A stretch of DNA of 64,000 nucleotides from Lentibacillus jeotgali (GCF_000224785.1 NZ_AGAV01000014.1:186001-250000), one strand, 5' to 3'. Shown: positions 12,346-21,817, counted from the stretch's first letter. Notes: generated from the letters alone by a model not told the origin. Made by a program: numbers and translations.

Positions 12346-12654
12346 TCAGAAAAATACCTGAACAAGCTGGTAGACAGCGCCGACGACAAGCTCATAAAAT
12401 CCTTTGACAGTGGATTCTAAAAATGATGCTGCCTTATATGTGAAATGCTCAGATGTCTCCGGACTCTCCAGTAATTGGCGGGACGAGTCATCCTCGGAAA
12501 CATTCTTTTCCACTAAAACCTGTTCTTCTTCCTGCACAGCAACTTCCTCAACATTCCGTGAGCCTTCACTATCCTGATGACTGCGATCCATTCCTAAAGT
12601 CAGACCTGTCAGAAAAAACACGACCAGTGATAAAAGTATGGCAAGTAAACGCAT
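12346..12654 (-). CDS. yqxA: YqxA family protein (DUF3679)
   Basis: A 102-residue protein of unknown function. An N-terminal hydrophobic segment (about 1-20, MRLLAILLSLVVFFLTGLTL) is followed by an acidic linker and a second, weaker hydrophobic stretch at the C-terminus (FYELVVGAVYQLVQVFF), so it is probably membrane-anchored. Assigned by its position between spoIIP and lepA, as in B. subtilis, and by size and architecture. GGAGGGG lies 6 nt before the ATG. It is probably co-transcribed with spoIIP, 16 nt upstream. Confidence 0.75.
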   Translation of the reverse strand: MRLLAILLSLVVFFLTGLTLGMDRSHQDSEGSRNVEEVAVQEEEQVLVEKNVSEDDSSRQLLESPETSEHFTYKAASFLESTVKGFYELVVGAVYQLVQVFF

Positions 12655-12670
12655 GATTTTCCCCTCCTAT

Positions 12671-13852
12671 CTATTGACCGGCATTTACTTTTTCAGCGTC
12701 CCAGTAATAATCACTGAACACATCGGCCACGGCATCTGCACTCCTGTATAACTCTTCCAATTTATTGCCGACCCCTCCAAACTCTATTAACATGGCATTC
12801 GGTGATAAATCCTGGTTATAAATTCCATTGCTACCTGCTCCCTTTTTTGTAATAACCCCTCTGCTGAGACCTGGATATTTCTTCTCAATAAGATTATGCA
12901 ATTCATTGGCAATTTCAAGATTTTTCTCATATCCCTCATATTTGGCACCAACCACAAACATGACCCGGGCATATTCTTTACCGTTAATTTCCGTTGTTGT
13001 TTCATTTTTTGGACTGGCATCACGATGTAGATCAAATGCATATTGCAAATCACCATTCCCAGCAAAAGCTTCCTTGACCACATTTCTTGAGGCCTTGTAT
13101 GATTGATGGTATTGCCAATTTTTTTCATTTAAAATAGTCATAATATCAGTCTGATTAACTTTCGATCCTATCCCATTTGCTTCAAGCGCTTGGGCAAATC
13201 TTTCACTGACTTTCCCAATATTCACTTCACCGTGCTGAGCTTCATCCGGATCATCTGTATCCGGCAAATGCGGCAAAAATGACTCCCGGCTATGGGTGTT
13301 ATAAATAAATACAGCATCACGGCCGTCCGTACTCGGTTGCACCTCATTTTCCTCTTTTTTCACCGGATCCTGCTGTTGTTCCGGCTCCTCAATGACCGCT
13401 TCCCTCTCTTTTAAAATCTCTTCAAGTGGAGGTGCCGATTCGACAGGGAGATTTGTGTAATCGGTCCCTTCCCCTGCTACGATAATTTCGTTCTGAAACG
13501 TTAAGAAACCCGGCAGCTCCTGTCCAAGCAAACTTCTTGTGTCACTTGGTCTTATATTCGTGGCCATCTCAAACAACAGATTGCTTATATCAGGCAGCTC
13601 CCTGTCGTCAGGATAGGCCTCCCGGAAAGCCCGATTTTCCAGCCCCATCATATATAAAAAAGTTGAACTGTTCAGGTCACTTGTCCAATTAGTAATCGTA
13701 TTGGACGAAACTCGGTAAGCCGGGGATACTGTTGTCAGCAATCCTGTCAAAATAAATATGGCAGCGAAACAGATAATATAAACACTGCTTCTCTTGCAAA
13801 GATGTTTTAAAGGCTTTTTGCTTTTTGGGCTGCGATGACTTTTAAGGTACAT
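12671..13852 (-). CDS. spoIIP: Stage II sporulation protein P
   Basis: Peptidoglycan amidase and endopeptidase that, with SpoIID and SpoIIM, thins septal wall and drives engulfment of the forespore. The 393-residue protein has an N-terminal membrane anchor (about 26-46), a Glu/Gln-rich linker (about 140-175), and a C-terminal amidase domain. That domain shows the zinc-site motif IYNTHSRES, FDLHRDASPK and a late MLIEFGGVGN. GGGGAGTGGAACC precedes the ATG. It lies directly downstream of gpr. Spore-compartment control is expected from the family, but I could not define its promoter. Confidence 0.96.
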   Translation of the reverse strand: MYLKSHRSPKSKKPLKHLCKRSSVYIICFAAIFILTGLLTTVSPAYRVSSNTITNWTSDLNSSTFLYMMGLENRAFREAYPDDRELPDISNLLFEMATNIRPSDTRSLLGQELPGFLTFQNEIIVAGEGTDYTNLPVESAPPLEEILKEREAVIEEPEQQQDPVKKEENEVQPSTDGRDAVFIYNTHSRESFLPHLPDTDDPDEAQHGEVNIGKVSERFAQALEANGIGSKVNQTDIMTILNEKNWQYHQSYKASRNVVKEAFAGNGDLQYAFDLHRDASPKNETTTEINGKEYARVMFVVGAKYEGYEKNLEIANELHNLIEKKYPGLSRGVITKKGAGSNGIYNQDLSPNAMLIEFGGVGNKLEELYRSADAVADVFSDYYWDAEKVNAGQ

Positions 13853-13964
13853 GGTTCCACTCCCCTGAATTATTTCCGGATATTAAAATCTATGAAATAA
13901 ATTCAGAAGATAGAACCAGCTCTTTTAAATGATTAAAACATGATAGAACTTGACTGTTGATATT

Positions 13965-15068
13965 CTAACGGCTGTAAGATGCAAAGTTTTCAACCGTTAC
14001 TTTATCGTGGAGCGCAGCATTTAAACCATTCGCTATCACGGTGGCCATATCTTTCATGAAGCCATCAACCTCTTTTGGGGTTACCATTAAATTATGTCCA
14101 ATCGGTGTCAGGACTTCCTGAATCAACGATTTCTTCTCTTCTTCCGATAATTTTCCAACGATTCCAAGGAATGTTTCGCGTTTGTCTTCATCAGGCAGAT
14201 CCTCTTCCGTAAACTTTTTATCCCCAAAAGACAGCCCGGCAGGCGTTAAAGACTTGGACGGCTTGTCCTTCTCACGCAGCTCCCGGCCAAAATGCTTCAT
14301 CATAAAATCGATTGTATCGCTTGTGATTGTCACAGCGTCCACGACAGTAGGACATCCTACAGCAAAAACCGGCACACCGATCGTATCTTCACTCAATTCC
14401 TTACGTTTGTTTCCGACACCAGAGCCGGGATGAATCCCTGCATCCGAAATTTGGATGGTCTCATTGACACGTTCGATCGATCTGGATGCAAGTGCATCAA
14501 CGGCAATCACGAAATCGGGGTTGAACTTTTCCACTATCCCAAAAATAATATTGCTCGTTTCCATTCCCGTGACTCCCATCACGCCAGGTGAAACTGCTGC
14601 TACCGGTCGATAGCCTTCTGATACGGATTCATGTTCCATCTGAAATAAATGGCTCGTTACAAGCACTTTCTCCACAGACATTGGTCCAAGAGCATCCGGG
14701 GTGACATTCCAATTCCCAAGCCCGACGATCAGACCAGTGCCGTCAGAAGGAACGTTATTTTTCTCGAGCAATTGTTCCAATTCCTTTCCAAATATCTTGG
14801 CAGCATTCTCTTGTTTGCTGGTATCCTGTTTTTTGACCCCGTCAGCATAGATCGTGATATATGACCCCTGTTTTTTTCCGAGTCGTTGTTCGCCTTCATC
14901 ATCTATATCAACATAAGTTACTGCTATCTCTCCCTCTTTTTTGTCCTTGATTGTGACGCCTTTTATATCCTGTGTCTGCTCTTGCTTTTCTTCTTTCTCA
15001 ACATACATGTCCCTGGCTTCGACTGCCAGATCCGTTCTGACGTTATACCGGATTTTGTTTTCCTCCAT
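13965..15068 (-). CDS. gpr: Germination protease (GPR)
   Basis: Protease that degrades small acid-soluble spore proteins early in germination. It is made as a zymogen in the forespore. The 367-residue product begins with the short propeptide region and RTDLAVEAR, close to the processing site and SASP cleavage context. It contains [14 protein letters not shown] and the conserved [11 protein letters not shown] segment of the aspartic-like active site. Length matches the family (~370). It lies upstream of spoIIP as in B. subtilis and diverges from rpsT. Confidence 0.96.
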   Translation of the reverse strand: MEENKIRYNVRTDLAVEARDMYVEKEEKQEQTQDIKGVTIKDKKEGEIAVTYVDIDDEGEQRLGKKQGSYITIYADGVKKQDTSKQENAAKIFGKELEQLLEKNNVPSDGTGLIVGLGNWNVTPDALGPMSVEKVLVTSHLFQMEHESVSEGYRPVAAVSPGVMGVTGMETSNIIFGIVEKFNPDFVIAVDALASRSIERVNETIQISDAGIHPGSGVGNKRKELSEDTIGVPVFAVGCPTVVDAVTITSDTIDFMMKHFGRELREKDKPSKSLTPAGLSFGDKKFTEEDLPDEDKRETFLGIVGKLSEEEKKSLIQEVLTPIGHNLMVTPKEVDGFMKDMATVIANGLNAALHDKVTVENFASYSR

Positions 15069-15154
15069 TACTAACCCTCTCTTTCACTCTTAACTGTTAT
15101 CATTTATATGGTTAGCGTTTTTCATTCAAATCATTCAGGAATGAAGGATAGTAG

Positions 15155-15183
15155 TTGAAAAGCATGCTTTCGTTTGGTAAAAT
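15155..15183 (+). promoter_or_regulatory. Sigma-A promoter of rpsT
   Basis: TTGAAA (15155-15160), a 17-nt spacer and TAAAAT (15178-15183), with a leader of about 65 nt before the rpsT start. Confidence 0.75.
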
Positions 15184-15255
15184 ATCTTTTGCTGGAATGG
15201 AAACAATAGAGTCTAGTGTTTTATCCATCGCGAATAAACTCAGGAGGTGACATCT

Positions 15256-15522
15256 TTGGCAAATATTAAACAAGCGAGAAAGCGTGTTGACATCAATCAA
15301 AAGAAGCGCACGCATAATATCAAATTCAAATCAGATATGCGCACTCATATCAAACGCCTAGAGAAAATGATCGAACAAAAGGATACAGAAGGAGCAAAAG
15401 CTACTCTCCCTGTCACATTCAAAAAGATTGACAAGGCAGTTCAGCATGGCGGCATCCATAAAAATAGAGGCAACCGTCAAAAATCACGTTTGACGAAAAA
15501 AGTAAATGAATTGAGCGCGTAA
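15256..15522 (+). CDS. rpsT: 30S ribosomal protein S20
   Basis: Primary 16S rRNA-binding protein of the small subunit. The 88-residue, Lys/Arg-rich protein starts (M)ANIKQARKRV, the family N-terminus. The TTG at 15256 is selected because AGGAGGTGA ends 6 nt upstream. The in-frame GTG at 15247 lies inside that Shine-Dalgarno and cannot be used with it. It is a single-gene unit between its own promoter and a strong terminator, convergent with holA. A TTG start is also known for S20 in other bacteria and can keep expression low. Confidence 0.97.
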   Translation: MANIKQARKRVDINQKKRTHNIKFKSDMRTHIKRLEKMIEQKDTEGAKATLPVTFKKIDKAVQHGGIHKNRGNRQKSRLTKKVNELSA

Positions 15523-15523
15523 T

Positions 15524-15554
15524 AAAAAACGATCCTTCTTCAGGATCGTTTTTT
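15524..15554. terminator. Bidirectional terminator between rpsT and holA
   Basis: AAAAAACGATCCT / AGGATCGTTTTTT, a 13-bp stem with a 5-nt loop and a T-tract in both directions. It serves rpsT on the plus strand and holA on the minus strand. Confidence 0.93.
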
Positions 15555-15562
15555 ATTAGCTT

Positions 15563-16576
15563 CTATTTTGTTAATTCATGCAGCAGAAGTTCAAAAGCAA
15601 GTTCTTTCTCCATTCTCCCCTGCTTTATAGCCGTGTCAGTCTGTGTCAATTTATCAATGATGCTTTCCAGCCGCTCAGTCGCGAATTTTCTTTCCCTCTG
15701 GCTTGCCATTTTAATCACGTATGGATGTGCACCAATCCGTTTCTGCATCTGGGACTGGCTATATCCTTTCTGATTGAGCAGCTTCACATGCAAAATCGTG
15801 CGAAACTGAAATGCAAGCAAAGCAATCAATCCAATTGGGTCTTCTTTCATTTTTTCCAAATCTTTATAAATTGAGATGGCTTTATGTAGATTACGTTCGA
15901 TAACAGCATCAACAAGTCTTAGTGATGAACTTGTTTCAGTATGAGCAATCAGGTTTTCTGCAATCTCCTTGGTAACAAGACCGTTTTGGCCAACGTGCAA
16001 GGCCAGTTTTGTCAGCTCATTTTTTACCTGATGCAAATTGGTCGAGAGTTCCGTTTCAAGCATGTCATAAGCATCCTCCTCTATTGTTATCTGCATGCTG
16101 CCGGCAAGGTTTTTAATCCAATTCTTAAGTTCATAGTCCCTGATCGGGTTACATTCAGCGACAGCGCTATACTGTTTTATAGCTTTGGTTATTTTTTTCC
16201 GCTCATCAATTTTCTCATACGGGGCTGTGAATACAATTACGCTGTAATCAACTGGCTGGCTGAGGTATTGTATGGCACTATCCAAGTTATGTTCAAATGG
16301 CAATTTATCAGGCTTAGCTTTTAAAAATGAAGGATTATTGGCATAGATCAGCTTTTTGCCGCCAAAGAAAGGATATGTTTCAGCATCTGTGATCACTTCC
16401 TGGATAGGGGTTTCTTCCAGATCGTACACCGATAAATTCTCTGTTTCACTACCCAGAACTGCTTCACTCAGATGTTTTGTGATAGTCTGAATAAAATAGG
16501 ATTCCGTTCCATATAATAAATATACGGGTGCAATCTGTTTTTGCTTTATTTGCTGCAATACATGCGTATATGACAT
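15563..16576 (-). CDS. holA: DNA polymerase III delta subunit
   Basis: Clamp-loader subunit that opens the beta sliding clamp. The 337-residue product shows the N-terminal ATPase-like fold of HolA (PVYLLYGTESYFIQT) and the C-terminal helical collar region (DTAIKQGRMEKELAFELLLHEL). The ATG at 16576 is used because GGAG lies 8 nt upstream. The in-frame GTG at 16585 overlaps that site. It corresponds to B. subtilis YqeN, beside rpsT and the comE genes. Confidence 0.94.
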   Translation of the reverse strand: MSYTHVLQQIKQKQIAPVYLLYGTESYFIQTITKHLSEAVLGSETENLSVYDLEETPIQEVITDAETYPFFGGKKLIYANNPSFLKAKPDKLPFEHNLDSAIQYLSQPVDYSVIVFTAPYEKIDERKKITKAIKQYSAVAECNPIRDYELKNWIKNLAGSMQITIEEDAYDMLETELSTNLHQVKNELTKLALHVGQNGLVTKEIAENLIAHTETSSSLRLVDAVIERNLHKAISIYKDLEKMKEDPIGLIALLAFQFRTILHVKLLNQKGYSQSQMQKRIGAHPYVIKMASQRERKFATERLESIIDKLTQTDTAIKQGRMEKELAFELLLHELTK

Positions 16577-16585
16577 ACATTTCAC

Positions 16586-16876
16586 TCCAATTATGCGATA
16601 TAAGTAAGCGTAAAACGTATGCCCCGGATTCGCAAGTATTTAGGGAGCAGAGGGAAGAGTTTGCCCCTATCCCTCTGTCATCTATATAAACGTTTAAAAC
16701 TCAGTCCTAGGAACTGACCTTTAAACGATGTTTGTAGTTATAGCTTAACCTGTGCAGCCAAAAGTATAGCTGTTAACTCTTTCTAAAAATGGTGGTCATT
16801 CATTAAAACTTTTAACGCATAAGTGGATTTTTTTATGTATTTATTTTATACTTGGGACTATATAGGAGGGGTAAAC
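16586..16876. other. Intergenic region with a symmetrical hairpin
   Basis: A 291-nt gap between divergent holA and yqzM. It holds one clear structure at 16691-16727: CGTTTAAA, a 2-nt bulge, TCAGT, a 7-nt loop, ACTGA, a 2-nt bulge, TTTAAACG. There is no T-tract after it. No coding signal or further feature is evident. A TATACT hexamer at about 16847 could be part of a yqzM promoter. Confidence 0.5.
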
Positions 16877-17011
16877 GTGAACGATTTTGAAAAGGACGTA
16901 CAGTCAAAAAATAATGATGTAGTCGATTCCATTAAAGGATTTACATTTTCTTTTGTATTCTTTGTACTGATTTTTGCAATTGGTACTGTCATCAATTTCG
17001 TTGGTTCCTGA
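16877..17011 (+). CDS. yqzM: YqzM family small membrane protein
   Basis: A 44-residue protein of unknown function, starting at GTG (16877) with AGGAGGGG 6 nt upstream. The N-terminal half is charged (NDFEKDVQSKNNDVVDS). The C-terminal half is one membrane span (about 20-42) ending INFVGS. Sequence pattern and position beside comEC match the B. subtilis YqzM family. Upstream in-frame codons exist from 16823, but they lack a ribosome site. Confidence 0.85.
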   Translation: MNDFEKDVQSKNNDVVDSIKGFTFSFVFFVLIFAIGTVINFVGS

Positions 17012-17034
17012 TTATACTGAACACCATATACTTT

Positions 17035-17064
17035 AAAAGAGACTGCCGGTTGCAGTCTCTTTTT
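17035..17064. terminator. Bidirectional terminator between yqzM and comEC
   Basis: AAAAGAGACTGC / GCAGTCTCTTTT stem with a 5-nt loop and T-runs on both strands, between the converging genes yqzM and comEC. Confidence 0.9.
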
Positions 17065-17072
17065 GCATGTCA

Positions 17073-19355
17073 CTACAGCTTATGGGGATACGTAAAAAAT
17101 GTTCCATCCGTTTCGTTAAAATAATACTGGATCGCCCCGCTCTCATCCGTTCTGATGGTGCGGACATTTTCTCTCGCAAGCTTATCAAGCACAATATTAT
17201 GCGGGTGGCCGTACATATTATTTTCACCTGCAGAAATTAGTCCGTATACCGGCTGAATGATTTCCAGAAACTGTTGATCGGTTGATGTGCTGCTGCCGTG
17301 ATGAGCGATCTTCAGGACATCCGCCCGCAACTCCGGATATACGTTTATAAGCTCCCGTTCCGTCTCGCTGCCAATATCCCCTGTAAACAGCCATGTTCGT
17401 CCGCCCATCATGGTATATAAAACAAGTGAATTTTCATTAGTGGACGCTTTATCCCTGATAGGAGCCAATACACGAAACTTCTGTTCGCCGATTGTTATTG
17501 ACTCACCTGGAGAAGACCTGATAATTTCTGTACCATGACCTGATAATGCCGCAGATAATTGATCAGAAAATTGATAGTATTCACTCACAATAACAGCATT
17601 AACCATGTCGTTTTCAATGATATACTGTACACTTCCCATATGATCGATGTCCTCATGTGAAATAAAAACTGCATCCACTTCGCTTATTCCTCTGGAGTAC
17701 AGATAAGGTCGAATGATCTGCTTAAAAACATCGTCATTGACCGTGTTATTTTCAAACGACATCTCCGCACCTGCATCAATTAAAATGACTCCTTCCCGGT
17801 AAGGCAATTCAATCACTATCGCATCGCCCTGCCCGATATCAAGCATTGTTACAATGCCTGCCGGTGAAAAATATGGCCTTAGGGTGATGGTTATAAGTAA
17901 TAAGGTCAAATAGCACCCGTACAAAAAAGCCTGGTTGTGCCGCCTAGTTTCAATTCTGCTCATAAAGATTAAAAACAGAACATAGTATCCCAGAGCACCT
18001 GTCAGCGGAAAAGATCCAATCACCCACGGAAAATACAATACTTGGTCAATAACGTGAATCATCTGCATAAAAAGCTCATGGGTAGTGACGAATAACTGGT
18101 CAATATACGAAACTAGAAAACCTGCAAACGGGAAGACAAGAAGTATGAAAAACATCAGTGGTATAACAAACATGGTAAAGTAAGGAACAACTATAAGATT
18201 TAATAAAATGGAGAGCGGCTGAAATGTGAAGAAGTATTCAACCTGAAGCGGCAAAATAATCATTTGCGAGACGAAGCTTATTTTAAGAACGGCGAAAAAT
18301 GCAATATTCGATTGGGCCAGCCACTTTTTGGACAGAAGCAGCCCCAGTGTGACAGCAAACGACAATTGAAACCCGATGTGGTACAAAATGTAAGGGTTCC
18401 ATAGGATGAGTGTTATAAATACAATGCTAAGTACATCCGTGACACTGAATTTCCAATTTATTTTATTTGCGATCATAAACAAAAGGACCATTGCACTCGC
18501 TCTGAGGACTGATGGTTCCCCACCGGCAATCAGCGCATAAAGCGGCAGAAAGAAAATAACAGCCCATTGCGCTTTTTCTTTGGTAAGAATATTCATTTTA
18601 ACAAGCAGAAAATAGCATAATCCGACAAGCAAGCCGACATGCAGACCGGAAATAGCTAATATGTGTGACAAACTCCAGCGCTGAAAAAGTTCGGTTGTTT
18701 CATCATTTATTTGTGTATCATCGCCTAACACGAGTGCATTCAGCCAGCCAGCTGTCTCAGGACTGATCTGATTCTGAACAAATTGTATCAGGCCAGCCCT
18801 GAGCTGATAAATATTACTCAGAAATGATGAACCACTGCACTCAAGATCCTTCAATGAACCAATGATGATTTGATAAGTGATGCCCTGTCCCAGCAAATAC
18901 TTCTGATAATCAAACTGTCCCGGATTACTTGCGCCATCCGGTATTTCCGGTTTGCCATAAATAGTGCACGTCGCACCGTATCTTAAATCATGGTGCCCTT
19001 CTGAGCCATCAGTGAAATAAACAATCAGATATTTATGGCCGGACGCGCGATCATTAAATTCAAAAGCAATTCGTGATTCCGATTCGGTTATCGGACTTGC
19101 AATCCGACCTGTGAATGAAGATTTCTCAGACGTGAAGTTTTCATCTTCCGGAGGTTTTTCCAGTACGGGGATATAGGTGTAGGTAAATATGGTGAAGGTT
19201 AAGGAAATGAAGATCGTTGCCTTCCCTAACCTTTTATGGTAATACAGGAATAGCGTCCAGAAGAAGAACACAGCTATAAACCATTTGTTCTCAAACAGGA
19301 TTGCCAGAAAACTTGAGGCAATGCCTAAGGCGGGGATATGCCAATATCCTTTCAT
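17073..19355 (-). CDS. comEC: DNA internalization channel ComEC/Rec2
   Basis: Inner-membrane channel that carries single-stranded DNA into the cell during transformation. The 760-residue protein has an N-terminal pair of membrane spans with an extracellular OB-like loop, and the Competence domain (ALVLGDDTQI... SHILAISGLHVGLLVG). More membrane spans follow, then a C-terminal metallo-beta-lactamase-like domain with SHEDIDHMGS near residue 560 and KIAHHGSSTSTD. The frame is intact from end to end. It is the last gene of comEA-comEB-comEC, 9 nt after comEB. Confidence 0.96.
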   Translation of the reverse strand: MKGYWHIPALGIASSFLAILFENKWFIAVFFFWTLFLYYHKRLGKATIFISLTFTIFTYTYIPVLEKPPEDENFTSEKSSFTGRIASPITESESRIAFEFNDRASGHKYLIVYFTDGSEGHHDLRYGATCTIYGKPEIPDGASNPGQFDYQKYLLGQGITYQIIIGSLKDLECSGSSFLSNIYQLRAGLIQFVQNQISPETAGWLNALVLGDDTQINDETTELFQRWSLSHILAISGLHVGLLVGLCYFLLVKMNILTKEKAQWAVIFFLPLYALIAGGEPSVLRASAMVLLFMIANKINWKFSVTDVLSIVFITLILWNPYILYHIGFQLSFAVTLGLLLSKKWLAQSNIAFFAVLKISFVSQMIILPLQVEYFFTFQPLSILLNLIVVPYFTMFVIPLMFFILLVFPFAGFLVSYIDQLFVTTHELFMQMIHVIDQVLYFPWVIGSFPLTGALGYYVLFLIFMSRIETRRHNQAFLYGCYLTLLLITITLRPYFSPAGIVTMLDIGQGDAIVIELPYREGVILIDAGAEMSFENNTVNDDVFKQIIRPYLYSRGISEVDAVFISHEDIDHMGSVQYIIENDMVNAVIVSEYYQFSDQLSAALSGHGTEIIRSSPGESITIGEQKFRVLAPIRDKASTNENSLVLYTMMGGRTWLFTGDIGSETERELINVYPELRADVLKIAHHGSSTSTDQQFLEIIQPVYGLISAGENNMYGHPHNIVLDKLARENVRTIRTDESGAIQYYFNETDGTFFTYPHKL

Positions 19356-19364
19356 AGCAGCACC

Positions 19365-19928
19365 TTATAATTTAAAGAGTGATTCAGCCTCAGCTTTTAA
19401 GGCAGCATATTTTTCAGGATCATCCGTCTGTGACTCAAGCTCTTCCAGAAGCTGACGGACATAAACTTCTTTTTCACGGTAATGATAATCAACTGTGAGG
19501 TCAGTTAATGCCACCTTCTTAGTCTCAATACCGACATCCGAAAACAATTCTTCTGCATATGGGTGGTTTTTATAATCCTCAGCATAATAGAGTGTTTTTA
19601 TCCCGGCCTGGATGATCTGCTTGCAACATTGGAGACAAGGGAAATGCGTTACGTAAATTTCAGCACCTTCAGTCGGGACGCCAAATTTAGCACATTGCAA
19701 AAGAGCGTTTGCTTCCGCATGAATAGTACGGACACAATGCCCGTCAATCACATAACACCCTTCATCAATACAATGCACACCGCCGGAAACACTCCCATTG
19801 TATCCGCCTGCAATAATCCGTTTATCGCGGGCAATTGTTGCTCCAACCATAAGCCTCGTACATGTGCTGCGAAGTGCCAGCAAATGACTTTGCGCCATAA
19901 AATATTGATTCCACGAGATCCTTTCCAA
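19365..19928 (-). CDS. comEB: ComEB, dCMP deaminase-family protein
   Basis: Zinc-dependent deoxycytidylate deaminase family member. In B. subtilis it is not essential for DNA uptake but helps polar localisation of the competence apparatus. The 187-residue product has the catalytic HAEANALLQ and the zinc-binding PCLQCCKQI. The TTG at 19928 is preferred: it gives (M)ERISWNQYFMAQSHLLALRSTC, matching the family start, and AGGTGG lies 8 nt upstream. The in-frame GTG at 19940 sits inside that site. It lies between comEA and comEC. Confidence 0.95.
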   Translation of the reverse strand: MERISWNQYFMAQSHLLALRSTCTRLMVGATIARDKRIIAGGYNGSVSGGVHCIDEGCYVIDGHCVRTIHAEANALLQCAKFGVPTEGAEIYVTHFPCLQCCKQIIQAGIKTLYYAEDYKNHPYAEELFSDVGIETKKVALTDLTVDYHYREKEVYVRQLLEELESQTDDPEKYAALKAEAESLFKL

Positions 19929-19994
19929 TTGTATTCCCACCTTTACATTTTTGTTTTTTAGTTTATCTTCAACTTATAACATTCGTCAATCACA

Positions 19995-20576
19995 CTAAGG
20001 GACCTGTATATCTTCCTTCAAAGATTCAAGTGTCTTTTCACCAATGCCTGATACATCGAGAAGATCATCTGCTGTTTCAAAAAAGCCGTTCTCGTCACGA
20101 TATTGAATGATAGCCGCCGCTTTAGACGGACCAATCCCGTTAAGCGTTTCAATTTCCTCCTGGCTTGCATAGTTAATGCGCACCTTTTCGTTTCCGCTGC
20201 TTGCTGGTGCAGAAGCAGACATTGGCTCACCGGCCTTCGGGATCATCACAACCATTTCATCCTGCACTTTTTGTGCCAGGTTTACCATTGACTGATCGGC
20301 ATCTTTCGTGAATCCGCCGGCCATTTGAATGACATCATTGACTCGTGATTCGGATGCTATTTCATACACACCCGGTCGGGCTATCTCTCCTTTCACATCA
20401 ACCATCACTTTTGCTGGGACCTTGGCCTCTTCATCCGTTGCAGCTGATGATTCTTCAGGAACTCTGTTAGACTCACTTTCAATTTTATCGTTACCGTCGT
20501 TATTAAAAATAAGAAAAGCACCTATAGCAACAGCTATCACAATCGGAAAAACATATTTTTTGAGGGGATCGAGCAA
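19995..20576 (-). CDS. comEA: Competence DNA receptor ComEA
   Basis: Membrane-anchored double-stranded DNA receptor for transformation. The 193-residue protein has a membrane anchor (about 8-25), a short charged linker, an SLBB-like domain (VMVDVKGEIARPGVYEIA), a Ser/Ala-rich linker, and a C-terminal helix-hairpin-helix pair (INYASQEEIETLNGIGPSKA and DVSGIGEKTLESL). The TTG at 20576 is chosen because AAAGGATGTGA, nearly ideal, lies 7 nt upstream. Longer readings add residues unlike the family. A terminator after yqeM isolates it, so it should have its own promoter. Confidence 0.94.
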   Translation of the reverse strand: MLDPLKKYVFPIVIAVAIGAFLIFNNDGNDKIESESNRVPEESSAATDEEAKVPAKVMVDVKGEIARPGVYEIASESRVNDVIQMAGGFTKDADQSMVNLAQKVQDEMVVMIPKAGEPMSASAPASSGNEKVRINYASQEEIETLNGIGPSKAAAIIQYRDENGFFETADDLLDVSGIGEKTLESLKEDIQVP

Positions 20577-20673
20577 TTTGAAGTCACATCCTTTTGGGGA
20601 AAATAGGTGGCACAATTTCAGCGGGTTATCCTTACTATTCGACAAAAGTTTGCAAAACCCTTTTTAAAAACGG

Positions 20674-20704
20674 AAACGATCGGAAAAATTTAATCCGATC
20701 GTTT
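20674..20704 (-). terminator. Terminator after yqeM
   Basis: AAACGATCGG / CCGATCGTTT (10 bp) followed on the minus strand by CCGTTTTT. The stem overlaps the yqeM stop codon and separates the yqe cluster from comEA. Confidence 0.8.
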
Positions 20705-21454
20705 TACAGCAGTTATAAATATCCGTTCAGCCTGATCGTCAACATCACTCTCTTCCAGTGAAAAGTCACCGTATAAACGCTGAATTTCAAATCCGGTCTC
20801 ATTTAATAACCGTTTATAAAAATCAACTTGGAACGTCTGCTGATGATGCCATTCTTCAAAACGAGCATACCGACCGTCATGCTCATTCTCAACAAAAAAT
20901 GTCAGATCATGATACATCTCACCACGGTTGTCGCCTTCCAGACAAAACCATATGCAGGAAACATCGTCACTGACTTCAGCAAACGTCTGATTGACCAGAT
21001 TGTTCTCAACATGATGAAGCGAATGAATATCAAATATAAACAGACCACCCGGTTTTAATATACCGGCAATATTTTCGAACACTGTATACAACTCGTCCAC
21101 TTCAGTTATATAGTTCAGTACATCACAGTAACTGACTGCCATATCCTGATTTTCAATCCCCGTTAACGTACGCAGATCTTGCTGCAACCATTGCACGGTC
21201 ATATTTTCAGCACTTGCACGCTGATCTGCAATACTCAGCATATCACTGGAATTATCTACTCCGATCATCCGGTAGCCGGCTCGGGCAAGCCTTGTCGTTA
21301 TTTGACCTGTTCCGCAGCCTAGATCGATGATCGATTCAACACTTTTGCCGGATTGCTGAATAATTTGTTCAGTAAATGCTATCCACTTGTCGTATGGGGC
21401 ATCTTCCATGAGTAGATCATAGTAATGTGCCATCTGATGATAAGCCATACTCAT
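20690..21454 (-). CDS. yqeM: Class I SAM-dependent methyltransferase YqeM
   Basis: Methyltransferase of unknown substrate. The 254-residue protein has the SAM-binding loop IIDLGCGTGQITTRLA, followed by the acidic IGVDNSSDML and AVSYCDVLNYI. It matches the B. subtilis YqeM size and position between rsfS and comEA. Its ATG overlaps the rsfS stop by one base (TAATG), so it is coupled to rsfS. A second ATG six bases downstream is an alternative. Confidence 0.88.
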   Translation of the reverse strand: MSMAYHQMAHYYDLLMEDAPYDKWIAFTEQIIQQSGKSVESIIDLGCGTGQITTRLARAGYRMIGVDNSSDMLSIADQRASAENMTVQWLQQDLRTLTGIENQDMAVSYCDVLNYITEVDELYTVFENIAGILKPGGLFIFDIHSLHHVENNLVNQTFAEVSDDVSCIWFCLEGDNRGEMYHDLTFFVENEHDGRYARFEEWHHQQTFQVDFYKRLLNETGFEIQRLYGDFSLEESDVDDQAERIFITAVKRSD

Positions 21455-21813
21455 TATCTGCTGTTCCCGGCAATCTGGATCTCAACTTTCGATGCATCAC
21501 CCCATAGACGTTCCAGATTGTAATAATCCCGCTCATCTTTATGGAAAACATGACAGACAACATCGTCTAAGTCCACTAAGATCCAGCGTGCCTGTTCAAA
21601 TCCTTCCATTCGTTTAACATGAATACCTGCCTCGTCCATCGATTCTTTGATGGCTCTGGCAATCGCCTGCACCTGACGTTCGTTGCTGCCGTGGCAAATC
21701 AGAAAATAATCAGCCATTAGCGAAACATCCTGCATATCAAGAGCAACAATCTCGTCTGCCCGTTTATCGTCGCAGGCTTTCGCAATAACTTGAATGAGTT
21801 CCCTACTGTTCAT
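21454..21813 (-). CDS. rsfS: Ribosomal silencing factor RsfS
   Basis: Binds protein L14 on the 50S subunit and blocks subunit joining when nutrients are scarce. The 119-residue protein shows the family signature LVDLDDVVCHVFHKDERDYY followed by NLERLWGDA. The ATG at 21813 is chosen because GGAGGT lies 10 nt upstream; an in-frame ATG at 21831 has no ribosome site. The Shine-Dalgarno lies within the end of yqeK, 4 nt away, so the genes are coupled. Confidence 0.95.
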   Translation of the reverse strand: MNSRELIQVIAKACDDKRADEIVALDMQDVSLMADYFLICHGSNERQVQAIARAIKESMDEAGIHVKRMEGFEQARWILVDLDDVVCHVFHKDERDYYNLERLWGDASKVEIQIAGNSR

Positions 21814-21817
21814 GAAT

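Noticed and set aside
15069-15140. Possible sigma-G promoter before gpr (GAATG and CATATAA motifs)
   Set aside because: The spacing between the two motifs is 12 or 21 nt instead of about 18, so I do not call it, although sigma-G control of gpr is expected from the family.
20577-20673. Possible ComK box (AAAA/TTTT motifs) before comEA
   Set aside because: The A- and T-runs are present, but the spacing is 4 rather than 5 and no second box is clearly placed; such runs are common in AT-rich DNA.
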